NCBI GenBank assembly: GCA_002342365.1
Contig: DDPV01000012.1
Span: forward strand, 45,657-61,495
Direction of reading: 5' to 3'
DNA length: 15,839 nucleotides
Source of the DNA: Burkholderiales bacterium UBA2459
GTDB taxonomy: Bacteria; Pseudomonadota; Gammaproteobacteria; Burkholderiales; Burkholderiaceae_E
The position numbers and the translations under genes are program-made. Under the pieces are notes generated by a model. The model did not search any database. It was not told the origin of the DNA and was given only the letters and a program-made list of their open reading frames with translations. This document shows positions 7,848 through 15,198 of this stretch, one piece after another (positions within the stretch are counted from its first letter, which is position 1; the number at the start of each line of letters is the position of its first letter).

Positions 7848-7946
7848 GAGATTATCCCGCGGGCACAAAGATCATCTTGCGGGAACGAAGATGATCCCTC
7901 GGGCACGGAGATTATCTTGCGGACACGAAGTTATCCCGTGGGCACG
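7848..7946. repeat. Array of five 20-bp tandem repeats
   Basis: Five head-to-tail units of 20, 20, 20, 20 and 19 bases start at 7848, 7868, 7888, 7908 and 7928. The + strand consensus is AAGATTATCCCGCGGGCACG, with substitutions scattered among units (for example CTTGCGGG or CCCTCGGG at the core). The core CCCGCGGG in unit 1 is a perfect palindrome and the others are imperfect versions. There are no spacers, so it is not CRISPR, and a 20-base unit is out of step with codons, so it is not a coding repeat. It fills most of the 220-base gap between the VWA stop (7969) and the methyltransferase start, directly beyond the -35 element. It may be a cluster of binding sites or an unstable minisatellite. 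Confidence 0.85.
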
Positions 7947-7968
7947 AAGGCGCGTGATCTCGCCGGCG

Positions 7969-9000
7969 CTAGAGAATACGCCCGCGTCGCGCAACATTCA
8001 ACAAAGCGCCTGCCATCATCAGTAGCGAACCCAAGACCGCAAACCAGTGGGTGACCTCGATTTGTTTTTTCTTTTTGAGACCGATCCTGCCGCTGAGCGA
8101 GCCAAAGATGCGCTTAACGGCTGGCTGTTCATCAACCGCAAAGTATTCCGCGCCGGTTGCCAGTGCCACCGCCCTGAGGGTTTTATCCTCAAGCCGAACC
8201 CTCGCTGCAACGCCTTCGCTGCGCACAATAACGCCGGCAGGGGTACCAATGCCTATGCAGTAAATCCGAAGCCCCCAGGCGCGGGCGATGGCGGCCATAT
8301 CGAGCGGAGGCGGACCGAAGTTGCTGTCGCCATCAGCAAGCAAAACAAGCACCGCATTTTCCCGGCTACCCGGTTCGAGCGGCGTATCTGGCAGCGTGTA
8401 GGCTTGCGTGCCTTGACCCGTTGCACCCGCGTTGTTTGACGCATTGGACGATGCGCCGCTGCGTCGTGAACTCCCACTCGTTATTCTTTCCACATCGATG
8501 CCAGCCTGAGGAAGGGCTTGCGCGATGGCAAGGATCATTCCGCTTCCCAGGGCGCTTCCGGGTTGAAGGCTGATGCGTTCAAGGCTTTGTAGCAGTTGTT
8601 CGCGTTGTCGCGTTGGGGCTTGCAAAACGCTTGCGTTGGCCGCCATGCTGACCAAGCCGAGTGAAGCACTCGCGGGCAGTGCCTCAATAAAGGCCTTGGC
8701 AAGCGCTTTGGCCGCATCGATGCGACTTGGTGCGATATCCGAGGCTCGCATACTGGTTGAGCTGTCAATCACAAGGATTACCGTGTCGAGCGGTGCTGGC
8801 TCAAAAGCTTGGACCAGAGGTCTTGACATGCCGACCACGAGCACGATGAGGCCTAAGACCAGCAACAGGCTCTCGCGCCAAGACGCATCGCTGCGCTGGC
8901 CAAGCCAAACTGCCAGACCCAAGGGCAAGGCGAGGAGACCTAATGCGAGCGGCCATTGCAGGCTGAAGCTTTGCAAAACCTCAAGCAGCAGGGTGCTCAT
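7969..9000 (-). CDS. VWA-domain membrane protein (Bat-like)
   Basis: A 343-residue inner membrane protein with an N-terminal hydrophobic pair (about 17-35 and 45-58), a von Willebrand factor A domain (about 72-290) and a C-terminal helix (WFAVLGSLLMMAGALLNV) ending in basic residues. The MIDAS metal site is DSSTS (79-83) with Asp223 in LLADGDSNFG; the loop usually bearing Thr reads QPGSALGSG, so Ser149 replaces it. Residues about 172-213, rich in Ser, Asn, Gly and Ala, form a low-complexity insertion. It is paralogous to the VWA gene at 11957: both have SM, a short stretch, then PSRI. ATG 9000 is chosen over an upstream in-frame start at 9051, since it gives the family N-terminus and lies seven bases after the DUF58 stop. 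Last gene of the protease-MoxR-DUF58-VWA series. Confidence 0.85.
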   Translation of the reverse strand: MSTLLLEVLQSFSLQWPLALGLLALPLGLAVWLGQRSDASWRESLLLVLGLIVLVVGMSRPLVQAFEPAPLDTVILVIDSSTSMRASDIAPSRIDAAKALAKAFIEALPASASLGLVSMAANASVLQAPTRQREQLLQSLERISLQPGSALGSGMILAIAQALPQAGIDVERITSGSSRRSGASSNASNNAGATGQGTQAYTLPDTPLEPGSRENAVLVLLADGDSNFGPPPLDMAAIARAWGLRIYCIGIGTPAGVIVRSEGVAARVRLEDKTLRAVALATGAEYFAVDEQPAVKRIFGSLSGRIGLKKKKQIEVTHWFAVLGSLLMMAGALLNVARRGRIL

Positions 9001-9007
9001 TGCAAGG

Positions 9008-9904
9008 TCACGAACGCCGACGCATCCATCGGCTGAGTGCCCTGAGCGCATCGTCCTGGTGGCTGATTTGCATCAGCCTTGCGCCGCTTTGCCGCAGCCA
9101 CTGTTGCAGATCAAGCTGCTCCTGGCGTACCGCATCGGCAAAGCGTGCGCGAAAGCCCGGATCGTCGGCGTCAACCCATAGCTGCTCGCCGCTTTCGGCA
9201 TCCTCGGCCAGAAAATAGCCGCGTTCCGGTAGCTCCCAGTCACTGGGGTCGTTGATCTTGACCGCCACCACATCATGGCGGCTACGAAGCTGCCTGAGTG
9301 CCTCAGACCAGGTTTTCGCATCCTGCCCGCTGTGATCGATGAAGTCCGACAGCACAATCACAAGCGCTCGTCTTCGCAAGGCTGCATAAAGCTGTCGAAA
9401 AAGGCGCTCAAGATGGCTCTGGGCCTTTGCGTCTTTGGGAGGCGGCTGGTGGCCCTTGAGGGCTGCCAACAGGTTCAGTCGGTGCAAACGTCCCTGCCGC
9501 GGCTTGATCCGGAGTGCCGGTGTTTGGCGGCCGTCATCGATCCATAATCCAATACGGTTGCCGTGTTGAGCGATACTTTCGATCACACAGTCGCTCAAGG
9601 CGATCACCTGGTCGCGTTTACTTTGCGCATCGAATCCGGCAGCGCTTGAAGCACTTAAATCGACGACCAGCCAGGCAGTGAATTCGCGATCCTCCTGCAT
9701 TTGCCGGATTTGGAGTTGCTCGCTGCGTGCGCTGGCATGCCAGTCGATTCGGCGGACATCATCGCCTTCCTGATAAGGTTGAATATGTTGCAGGTCAAAG
9801 CCGCTGCCGCGCGCCAGACTCATGAAGTCAGCCTGTATCAACCCCGGCATGCGCTTGAGCAGGCGCCAGCGCAAACGGCGTGCCGATTGCGACGCAGGTT
9901 TCAT
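9008..9904 (-). CDS. DUF58 domain protein
   Basis: A 298-residue soluble-looking protein of the DUF58 family, which commonly accompanies MoxR ATPases and VWA proteins. The family signature is clear: GSGFDLQHIQPYQEGDDVRR, IDWHASAR (53-60), then QIRQMQEDREF and VVDLSASSAAG (80-90). The last resembles a VWA fold with a DxSxS-like metal motif, and LVIVLSDFID further on supplies the expected acidic strand end. It lacks obvious membrane segments. Its ATG overlaps the MoxR stop by four bases (ATGA), so translation is coupled. It probably serves as a partner or adaptor for the MoxR ATPase; the precise role is not established for this family. Confidence 0.9.
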   Translation of the reverse strand: MKPASQSARRLRWRLLKRMPGLIQADFMSLARGSGFDLQHIQPYQEGDDVRRIDWHASARSEQLQIRQMQEDREFTAWLVVDLSASSAAGFDAQSKRDQVIALSDCVIESIAQHGNRIGLWIDDGRQTPALRIKPRQGRLHRLNLLAALKGHQPPPKDAKAQSHLERLFRQLYAALRRRALVIVLSDFIDHSGQDAKTWSEALRQLRSRHDVVAVKINDPSDWELPERGYFLAEDAESGEQLWVDADDPGFRARFADAVRQEQLDLQQWLRQSGARLMQISHQDDALRALSRWMRRRS

Positions 9905-10914
9905 GCGGCAAGCGGTTTGGCCGGCGCAGCAATGGCTGACAGTAGCTGCCTGAGGATTTCATCAACACTGACTTGGGTGGCAAGTGCCTCGTCCGAGAGG
10001 CTTATCCGGTGGCGCAAAACATCGGGTGCAACCGACCGTACATCTTCGGGCAAGACATAAGCGCGTGCGCGCAATGCGGCAAGCACCCGCGCTGCTTCAA
10101 TCATCCAAATGCTTGCCCGTGGCGAAGCACCGTGCATCAACAAGGGTCGCAGCGCAGCCACACCGAAGCGCTCGGGCTCTCGGGTTGCAGCACTGAGTGA
10201 GACCGCATAACGAATGAGGCTTGGGTCGACATAAATCGTTTTGCAAAGCCTTTGCATGTGGATCAGTTCCTCGGCAGACAACACCGGCTGCGCCTGCTGG
10301 GGCGGTCCGATCACGCGTTGCACCACCACAAACTCTTCGTCAGCGCTGGGATAGTCGATCATGATCTTCATCATGAAGCGATCGACTTGCGCTTCCGGCA
10401 GCGGATAAGTGCCCTCGGTTTCGATCGGATTTTGCGTGGCCATCACAACGAAGGGCTGGGGCAAGCGATGGCTCTCGCCCGCGATGGTGACCTGGCCTTC
10501 TTGCATCGCTTCAAGCAGCGCACTTTGGACTTTGGGCGGCGCTCGGTTGATCTCGTCGGCAAGCACAAGATTGGCAAAGACAGGCCCAAGCAGCGTATGA
10601 AAGACGGCATCGCGCGGATGAAAAATACGCGAGCCAATCAGGTCTGCTGGCATCAGATCGGGGGTGAATTGAATGCGTTTGAATTGTGCCTGCAGCACCT
10701 GTGAAAGGGTGTTCACCGTGAGTGTCTTGGCCAGGCCGGGCATACCTTCAAGCAGGAGATGGCCTCGGGCAAGCAGGGCGATCAGCACGCTTTCAAGCAT
10801 GCGATCCTGTCCGACGATCACGCGCTTGACCTCAAACAGTACCTGCTCCATGCGCTTGGACAGCGCATCGACAGCCTGCTGCAGGTTTGGGTCGATCGTG
10901 GGTAATGAAAGCAT
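9901..10914 (-). CDS. MoxR-family AAA+ ATPase
   Basis: A 337-residue MoxR-type AAA+ ATPase. Walker A GMPGLAKT spans 57-64, Walker B VLADE ends at Glu121 and is followed by INRAPPKVQSALLEAMQEGQ, and sensor 1 is ATQNP (159-163), with the family string ETEGTYPLPEAQVDRF. The C-terminal lid includes a sensor-2-like GASPRASIWMIEAAR. MoxR proteins act as chaperone-like remodellers that often help assemble or activate partner VWA proteins. ATG 10914 has TGGAG about ten bases upstream. The gene overlaps DUF58 and lies 66 bases downstream of the protease gene on the same strand, which suggests one operon. The substrate is unknown. The family call is very firm. Confidence 0.95.
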   Translation of the reverse strand: MLSLPTIDPNLQQAVDALSKRMEQVLFEVKRVIVGQDRMLESVLIALLARGHLLLEGMPGLAKTLTVNTLSQVLQAQFKRIQFTPDLMPADLIGSRIFHPRDAVFHTLLGPVFANLVLADEINRAPPKVQSALLEAMQEGQVTIAGESHRLPQPFVVMATQNPIETEGTYPLPEAQVDRFMMKIMIDYPSADEEFVVVQRVIGPPQQAQPVLSAEELIHMQRLCKTIYVDPSLIRYAVSLSAATREPERFGVAALRPLLMHGASPRASIWMIEAARVLAALRARAYVLPEDVRSVAPDVLRHRISLSDEALATQVSVDEILRQLLSAIAAPAKPLAA

Positions 10915-10980
10915 TGTTGCAGGCTCCAGATAAGGTGGGTATGGGGTCGCGCTAGATGTTCGCGAGAAGCTTGACGTTCG

Positions 10981-11934
10981 TTAAAACCTTGGCAGGCCCA
11001 TGGCGCTGCCGGCGCTTTCCATGGTCGTTGCAAAACCAATACCGATAAAGGTTCTGGATTTTTCGGGGTTGAGAATGGCCGTCACAATCCCAACAACTTC
11101 ACCGCGCTGATTGACCAGGGGGCCTCCTGAACTACCGGGATTTGCAGCGGCATCAAACTGAATCAGTCCGCGAAGGCTGCGCTTGCCGTCTGGGCTTCGA
11201 AACTCCCGATCGAGCCCTGAGACCACACCGGCGCTGACTGAAGGGCCAATGCCAAAGGGAAAGCCAACAGCGACCACCTGATCGCCAGCCTGCAAGGCTG
11301 CGCCTCCCGCCAAGGTGGCGGGCTGCAAATCATCGGGAATTTTCGCCGGTCTAACGATCGCTAAATCTTTCTCGAGCATGACCTGAATCACCGATCCTTC
11401 CGATTCGCTGCCATCGGCAAAGCTGATGATCAGCTTGCCTTCGGCTGCGCTTGCCACCACATGGAAGTTGGTCAGGATCGTGCCATCTTCTTTAACAATA
11501 ACGCCCGAGCCCGCGTTCGCTTTGGATTGCTCGTCCTTTGCCGCGTCCGCCTGACCGAGCTCAACGCGTAAATGCACCACTGACGGCAGGATCTGCCTTG
11601 CTGCCCGTTCAGCCACCGAGGGTAAATCCACGTTCTCCAAGCCCTGCGACAAGGCGCGATGAAAGCTCTCACGGTTTGGGAAATGAAGCGGCGCTTGGAG
11701 GGCACCGGTTTTGGCGTCGACGCCCGGTCGAAGATACGCGGGCAATAGCTGATGTTGGCCATCGCCCCAAGCAAACCAGATCGCAAAGCCCAGCCAGCTT
11801 ACAAGCGCCCCGAGTATCGCGGCCAGCAAAAGCGCCAGGACGCTTGATTGCGTTGGCCATCGTTTCATGAACGCGGACATCGAAACCGGAGGCAAGCGTC
11901 GTTGAAAAAAAGAGCTTACTGGCATGATATGCAT
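10981..11934 (-). CDS. Membrane-anchored trypsin-like (S1C) serine protease without PDZ domain
   Basis: Up to 317 residues. One N-terminal transmembrane helix (SVLALLLAAILGALVSWLGFAIW, about 31-53) should anchor the domain in the periplasm. The catalytic triad is intact: His158 in TILTNFHVVASA, Asp190 in EKDLAIV, and Ser269 in AAANPGSSGGPLVN. The sequence resembles HtrA/Deg proteases, but it ends soon after the GIGFATTME segment, so no PDZ domain is present. Start choice is open: ATG 11934, 11925, 11880 and 11868 are all in frame; the last, giving MKRWPTQ before the helix, looks most natural, but none has a clear ribosome binding site. It is head-to-head with the + strand VWA gene and upstream of moxR on its own strand. 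A role in envelope quality control with the MoxR/VWA module is inference. Confidence 0.85.
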   Translation of the reverse strand: MHIMPVSSFFQRRLPPVSMSAFMKRWPTQSSVLALLLAAILGALVSWLGFAIWFAWGDGQHQLLPAYLRPGVDAKTGALQAPLHFPNRESFHRALSQGLENVDLPSVAERAARQILPSVVHLRVELGQADAAKDEQSKANAGSGVIVKEDGTILTNFHVVASAAEGKLIISFADGSESEGSVIQVMLEKDLAIVRPAKIPDDLQPATLAGGAALQAGDQVVAVGFPFGIGPSVSAGVVSGLDREFRSPDGKRSLRGLIQFDAAANPGSSGGPLVNQRGEVVGIVTAILNPEKSRTFIGIGFATTMESAGSAMGLPRF

Positions 11935-11956
11935 TATTAACCGACAGGAGAGGCTA
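11869..11956. promoter_or_regulatory. Compact divergent start region between protease and VWA genes
   Basis: Two genes diverge here with at most 88 bases between starts (ATG 11868 on the - strand, ATG 11957 on the + strand), or only 22 if the protease begins at 11934. The + strand VWA gene has a good ribosome binding site, AGGAG at 11946-11950, six bases before ATG. A TTGAAA at 11902 could be a -35 for the + gene, with a poor -10 (TGATAT at 11925). The inverted repeat GCAT-GAT-ATGC at 11922-11932 lies in the middle. Shared control is suggested by the layout, but no clear promoter for the protease was found. Confidence 0.3.
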
Positions 11957-13000
11957 ATGGGCTGGTTGGCACCCGAGATGTTGTGGGCATTCGTTTTGCT
12001 TCCGGCCCCGATTGCTCTTTATGTCTGGGCCTGGCGTAGCCGCAAGAAAAGCGCAGTTCGCTACGCCAGTCTGCGGATTCTCAAGGCAGTCCAGGGACCA
12101 AGGCCGGCCTGGCGTGTGCATTTACCGGCAGCCTTGCTTTGGCTCACATTTTGCCTGGGGCTGCTTGCACTTGCTCGTCCGAGTGCGGAAATCACGCTGC
12201 CAAGTGACTACCGCAAGCTTGTGATTGCCATGGATGTCTCACGAAGCATGCTGGCTCGTGATGTGGAGCCCAGCCGTATCGAGGCTGCTCAGGCGGCGGT
12301 CCGGTCATTTATTGCGCAGTTGCCGGGCGATGTGCGGGCCGGGATCGTGACCTTTGCAGGTACGGCGCAAGTGGTGCAGGCTGTGACCGACGATCGCGAA
12401 GCCTTGCTTGCGGCAGTCGACCGTTTTGAATTGCAACGCGCCACCGCAACCGGCACCGGTTTGCTGTTTTCGATCCATGTGCTTAGGCCCGACCTGGGCA
12501 TTGATCTCGAGCAAGCGATTTATACGCCGTCGGCCGCAAACTGGCCTGCAGCGGTTGCACCGGGAAGCGATCGAAGCGCCGCGATCGTTCTACTTTCTGA
12601 TGGTCGAAGGACTACGGGGCCTGATCCGATCGAAATCGCGCAAAAAGCTGCTGATCTTGGAATCAAGGTTCATACCGTGGGCTTTGGCACCGAACATGGT
12701 GTGATTCCCGGCTATGAAGGTTATTCTTTTTTTGTCAAGGTCGACCAGGAGACGCTTAAAGCGGTCGCACAAATCACCGGTGGCCAATACTTTTACGCAG
12801 CCAGCGCCGAAGAGCTCAAGCAGGCCTATCTTCAGCTGCAGGGCAAGCTCGCGCTCGAAAAAAAGCAAACGGAGTTGTCTTTTCTCTTTATTGCCTTGAT
12901 GCTGAGCGCAAGCTTGATTGCAATCGCGCTGGCCCAACATCGCTTCGCCCCCTTGCATCGACTGCTCGGCCGCAGGCAGGGATCGAGCCCACCTGGGTGA
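11957..13000 (+). CDS. VWA-domain membrane protein, BatA-like
   Basis: A 347-residue protein with two N-terminal helices (about 3-25 and 56-72), the RPSAEITLPS lead-in typical of BatA-like proteins, a VWA domain, and a C-terminal helix near 312-332. The MIDAS site is complete: DVSRS (93-97), a Thr in ATATGTG (about 163-167), and Asp215 in LLSDGRRTTG. ATG 11957 with AGGAG is chosen over an in-frame ATG at 11924. In bacteria with Bat operons such proteins sit beside MoxR and DUF58 genes; here the gene stands alone on the opposite strand, divergent from the protease, while its paralogue ends the - strand set. It converges on dctM. Function is likely metal-dependent protein binding at the periplasmic face of the inner membrane. 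Confidence 0.86.
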   Translation: MGWLAPEMLWAFVLLPAPIALYVWAWRSRKKSAVRYASLRILKAVQGPRPAWRVHLPAALLWLTFCLGLLALARPSAEITLPSDYRKLVIAMDVSRSMLARDVEPSRIEAAQAAVRSFIAQLPGDVRAGIVTFAGTAQVVQAVTDDREALLAAVDRFELQRATATGTGLLFSIHVLRPDLGIDLEQAIYTPSAANWPAAVAPGSDRSAAIVLLSDGRRTTGPDPIEIAQKAADLGIKVHTVGFGTEHGVIPGYEGYSFFVKVDQETLKAVAQITGGQYFYAASAEELKQAYLQLQGKLALEKKQTELSFLFIALMLSASLIAIALAQHRFAPLHRLLGRRQGSSPPG

Positions 13001-13018
13001 CTTGATTCTTGCTTGCGA

Positions 13019-13031
13019 GCCCTGTCAGGGC
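13019..13031. terminator. Small hairpin between converging VWA and dctM genes
   Basis: GCCCTGTCAGGGC forms a 5-bp stem with a 3-base loop in the 52-base gap between the VWA stop (13000) and the dctM stop (13053). No clear T-tract follows on either strand, so this is only a weak, possibly bidirectional, terminator candidate. Confidence 0.3.
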
Positions 13032-13052
13032 ATTGTCCTAAAGCTCCTGCTT

Positions 13053-14432
13053 TTACTCGATGAAACCGAAGTGCCTTGGCAGAAAAAGTACGATGTCAGG
13101 AAAAATCATGCACAGGCTAAGCGCCAGGAGTTGGACAAGGACAAAGGGAGTGATTCCTTTGTAAATGTCCATCATGGTGACCGAAGGCGGCACCGTGCCT
13201 TTCATGTAGAAAAGCGCGAATCCGAACGGTGGCGTGAGAAATGCTGTCTGCATGTTGACGGATAGCAAAATCGTAAACCAGGTCAGGATGACTTCCTTGC
13301 CCTGAATGAATCCACCGAAATCCATTTTGCCCATGATCGGGGCAAAAATCGGCACCACAATCAGGCAGATCTCAATCCAGTCAAAGAAAAAACCCATGAT
13401 GAAAACAATAATCATCACAAAGATCAGCATTTCCCAGCCGGTGTCAATGCCCAAGGACTTCAAAATGTCGATGACCACATCATCACCGCCGAGCGCCCGG
13501 AATACATAAGAAAAGAGGGTTGCTCCAAAAATAATGAAAAACACCATCGAGTTTGTGAGGGCCGAGGACGCCATCACATCCTTCAGTACTTTCATGCTCA
13601 GACGTTTGTTTGCATACGCCAGGAAAATCGCACCGAGGCTTCCAATGCCTGAGGCCTCCGTCGGGGTGGCCCATCCTGCAAAGATGGATCCGAGTACCAG
13701 GGTAATCAGAAAGGCTGGCGGCACGAAACCCTTGAGCACCATCGGGCCGTTGAGTCTTTCCTCCGATGCGCCCACCGCGCCCCGCACCGCGGGCGCAAGC
13801 GAGGGCATAAAGCTGCAGACGACAACAATATAGACCACATACAAGGCGCTCATCAAAAGCCCTGGTGCAATCGCACCGGTGAAAAGCGTGCCGACTGGAA
13901 GACCGATTAAATCGCCCAGAATCACCAGCATGATGCTTGGAGGAATCAAAATACCAAGTGTTCCCGCTGAAGCAATCGTGCCAACCGCCAGCGATTTGTT
14001 ATAGCCTTTTGAAAGCATCACCGGCAGAGCAATCAAGGTGAGCATAATCACCGATGCACCCACGATTCCTGTTGTTGCTGCCATGATGGTGCCAAGCAAG
14101 GTGACCGCGATCGCGAGGCCACCGGGAATTCGTGCCAGCATCAACTGCAATATATGCAGCAAGTCCTCGGCGACACCGCTTTTTTCAAGCATGGTTCCCA
14201 TAAAAACAAACATGGGTACCGCGACCAGCACCGGATTTTGTGCAGCCTGCCCCCAGATCCTTGGCAGCAGGTTTGCAAACTGATTCAAATTAAAAACATC
14301 AAAGGCCATGCCGAGAAAACCGAATGCGACGCCAATCGCTCCTAGCAAAAAGGCGACCGGATAGCCCAAAAACATAATAAAAATAAGAGCGAAAAACATC
14401 ACGACTGCGAGGTGATCAATCAGCCAATCCAC
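13053..14432 (-). CDS. dctM: TRAP transporter large permease (DctM)
   Basis: The large membrane subunit of a tripartite ATP-independent periplasmic (TRAP) transporter, 459 residues with about 12 hydrophobic segments, which forms the sodium-coupled translocation path. Recognisable pieces are the N-terminal FLGYPVAFLLGAIGVAFG, VPMFVFMGTMLEKSG, GIVGASVIMLTLIALPVML and the family string IASAGTLGILIPPSIMLVI. GTG 14432 is the start: GAGGAG lies six bases upstream and VDWLIDHLAVVMF matches the family N-terminus; the much longer open frame to 14585 would run over dctQ and lacks family similarity. The dctQ stop is 14 bases upstream, so the two subunits are translated in step. With dctP they form a DctP-Q-M operon in the usual order. 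The protein resembles those paired with alpha-keto acid or mannitol/chloroaromatic-type binding proteins. Confidence 0.94.
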   Translation of the reverse strand: MDWLIDHLAVVMFFALIFIMFLGYPVAFLLGAIGVAFGFLGMAFDVFNLNQFANLLPRIWGQAAQNPVLVAVPMFVFMGTMLEKSGVAEDLLHILQLMLARIPGGLAIAVTLLGTIMAATTGIVGASVIMLTLIALPVMLSKGYNKSLAVGTIASAGTLGILIPPSIMLVILGDLIGLPVGTLFTGAIAPGLLMSALYVVYIVVVCSFMPSLAPAVRGAVGASEERLNGPMVLKGFVPPAFLITLVLGSIFAGWATPTEASGIGSLGAIFLAYANKRLSMKVLKDVMASSALTNSMVFFIIFGATLFSYVFRALGGDDVVIDILKSLGIDTGWEMLIFVMIIVFIMGFFFDWIEICLIVVPIFAPIMGKMDFGGFIQGKEVILTWFTILLSVNMQTAFLTPPFGFALFYMKGTVPPSVTMMDIYKGITPFVLVQLLALSLCMIFPDIVLFLPRHFGFIE

Positions 14433-14446
14433 GGTCGACTCCTCGA

Positions 14447-15004
14447 TCAGTTCGCAAAGGGGAGGTGAACGCGGGCCGCTTGCTCGCGATTGCCGTAAAG
14501 TGCAACAACGCAGCGGGCGATGACCGTCGTCACCGCCATACAAACCATCGCTAAGCCGCCAAAAATAAAGAATTTGACGATCCAACGGTAGGGCAGACCG
14601 TTGGGTGCCTCCGAGTTTTCACCCTGAAGCAGCGAGGTTAAAAAAAAGCTGAACGCATAAGGGGTGGCGATCGCCAAATAGGGTATCGCGAAGATAAGGC
14701 ATCCCAAGAGCTCGAGCTTGATCTTTCTTCGGGCGTCGAGACCGCCGATGAACACATCGATTCTCACATGGGCATTTCGAATATAGCCGTATCCCAGCCA
14801 GGTGCAAAAGAGCAGGGTATGCAATTGCCATTCAAGTTCCTGAAGTCGGGTCGATCCAAGCCCTGGGACTTGAAACCCGGCCTTGCGCGTGATCACGTCC
14901 AGGGTGATCACGATCACGCAGGCGATAAATGCCCAAGCGCCAAACTCAGCCACTTTTTGCAGCGCGCGTTCAAAACGGTCTGCCATTGCTATCAAAAATT
15001 GCAT
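14447..15004 (-). CDS. dctQ: TRAP transporter small permease (DctQ)
   Basis: The small membrane subunit of the TRAP transporter, 185 residues with four predicted helices (about 22-43, 65-80, 98-118 and 140-165). The family motif ELEWQLHTLLFCTW followed by NAHVRIDVF is clear. DctQ joins DctM to form the membrane complex that accepts substrate from DctP. ATG 15004 is chosen; an in-frame TTG at 15010 adds two residues, and the next Met, giving MADRFERALQ, is also possible. No good ribosome binding site is visible for any. It is not fused to DctM, as occurs in some TRAP systems. The 195-base gap upstream to dctP is unusually long and structured. Confidence 0.92.
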   Translation of the reverse strand: MQFLIAMADRFERALQKVAEFGAWAFIACVIVITLDVITRKAGFQVPGLGSTRLQELEWQLHTLLFCTWLGYGYIRNAHVRIDVFIGGLDARRKIKLELLGCLIFAIPYLAIATPYAFSFFLTSLLQGENSEAPNGLPYRWIVKFFIFGGLAMVCMAVTTVIARCVVALYGNREQAARVHLPFAN

Positions 15005-15198
15005 GCTCAATTCGCTTTCAAAGTTTTCGCATGGCTAAGGGGCAGACCGCGACGTTTGGCCTGCAACTGGCACGACAGCTTCGAAAAAGATGCCCCCCGC
15101 TTAGACCGCGGGCTGACTTTTTCCAGCCCTGCGACCTAAGGTGCGGGTGAGCGCTGCTTTGTAAAAGGGGCTACCCGATTGTGAAGGGACGACCCGAT
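15005..15198 (-). promoter_or_regulatory. Structured dctP-dctQ spacer with attenuator-like hairpins
   Basis: Read on the - strand from dctP towards dctQ, GGGCTG/CAGCCC (15129-15124 with 15115-15110; the loop is GAAAAAGT) overlaps a second stem, CCCGC/GCGGG (15112-15108 with 15100-15096; 7-base loop). The second is followed by GGGCA and TCTTTTT (15090-15084), as in an intrinsic terminator. The two stems share three bases, so only one can form fully, as in an attenuator. Near the dctP stop a near-repeat GGGCTACCCGATT (15168-15180) and GGGACGACCCGATT (15186-15199) is seen on the + strand. Such spacers often make the binding protein more abundant than the permease; that role is inferred. Confidence 0.45.

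Noticed and set aside
7848..7946. Possible CRISPR array
   Set aside because: Units are adjacent with no unique spacers, and no cas genes are present.
7786..8025. 79-codon + strand open frame running through the tandem repeats
   Set aside because: It overlaps the VWA gene antisense, has no ribosome binding site, and its sequence follows the out-of-frame 20-base repeats, so it is a by-product of the array.
14433..14585. N-terminal extension of DctM
   Set aside because: The extra residues overlap dctQ, lack family similarity, and a strong ribosome binding site supports GTG 14432.
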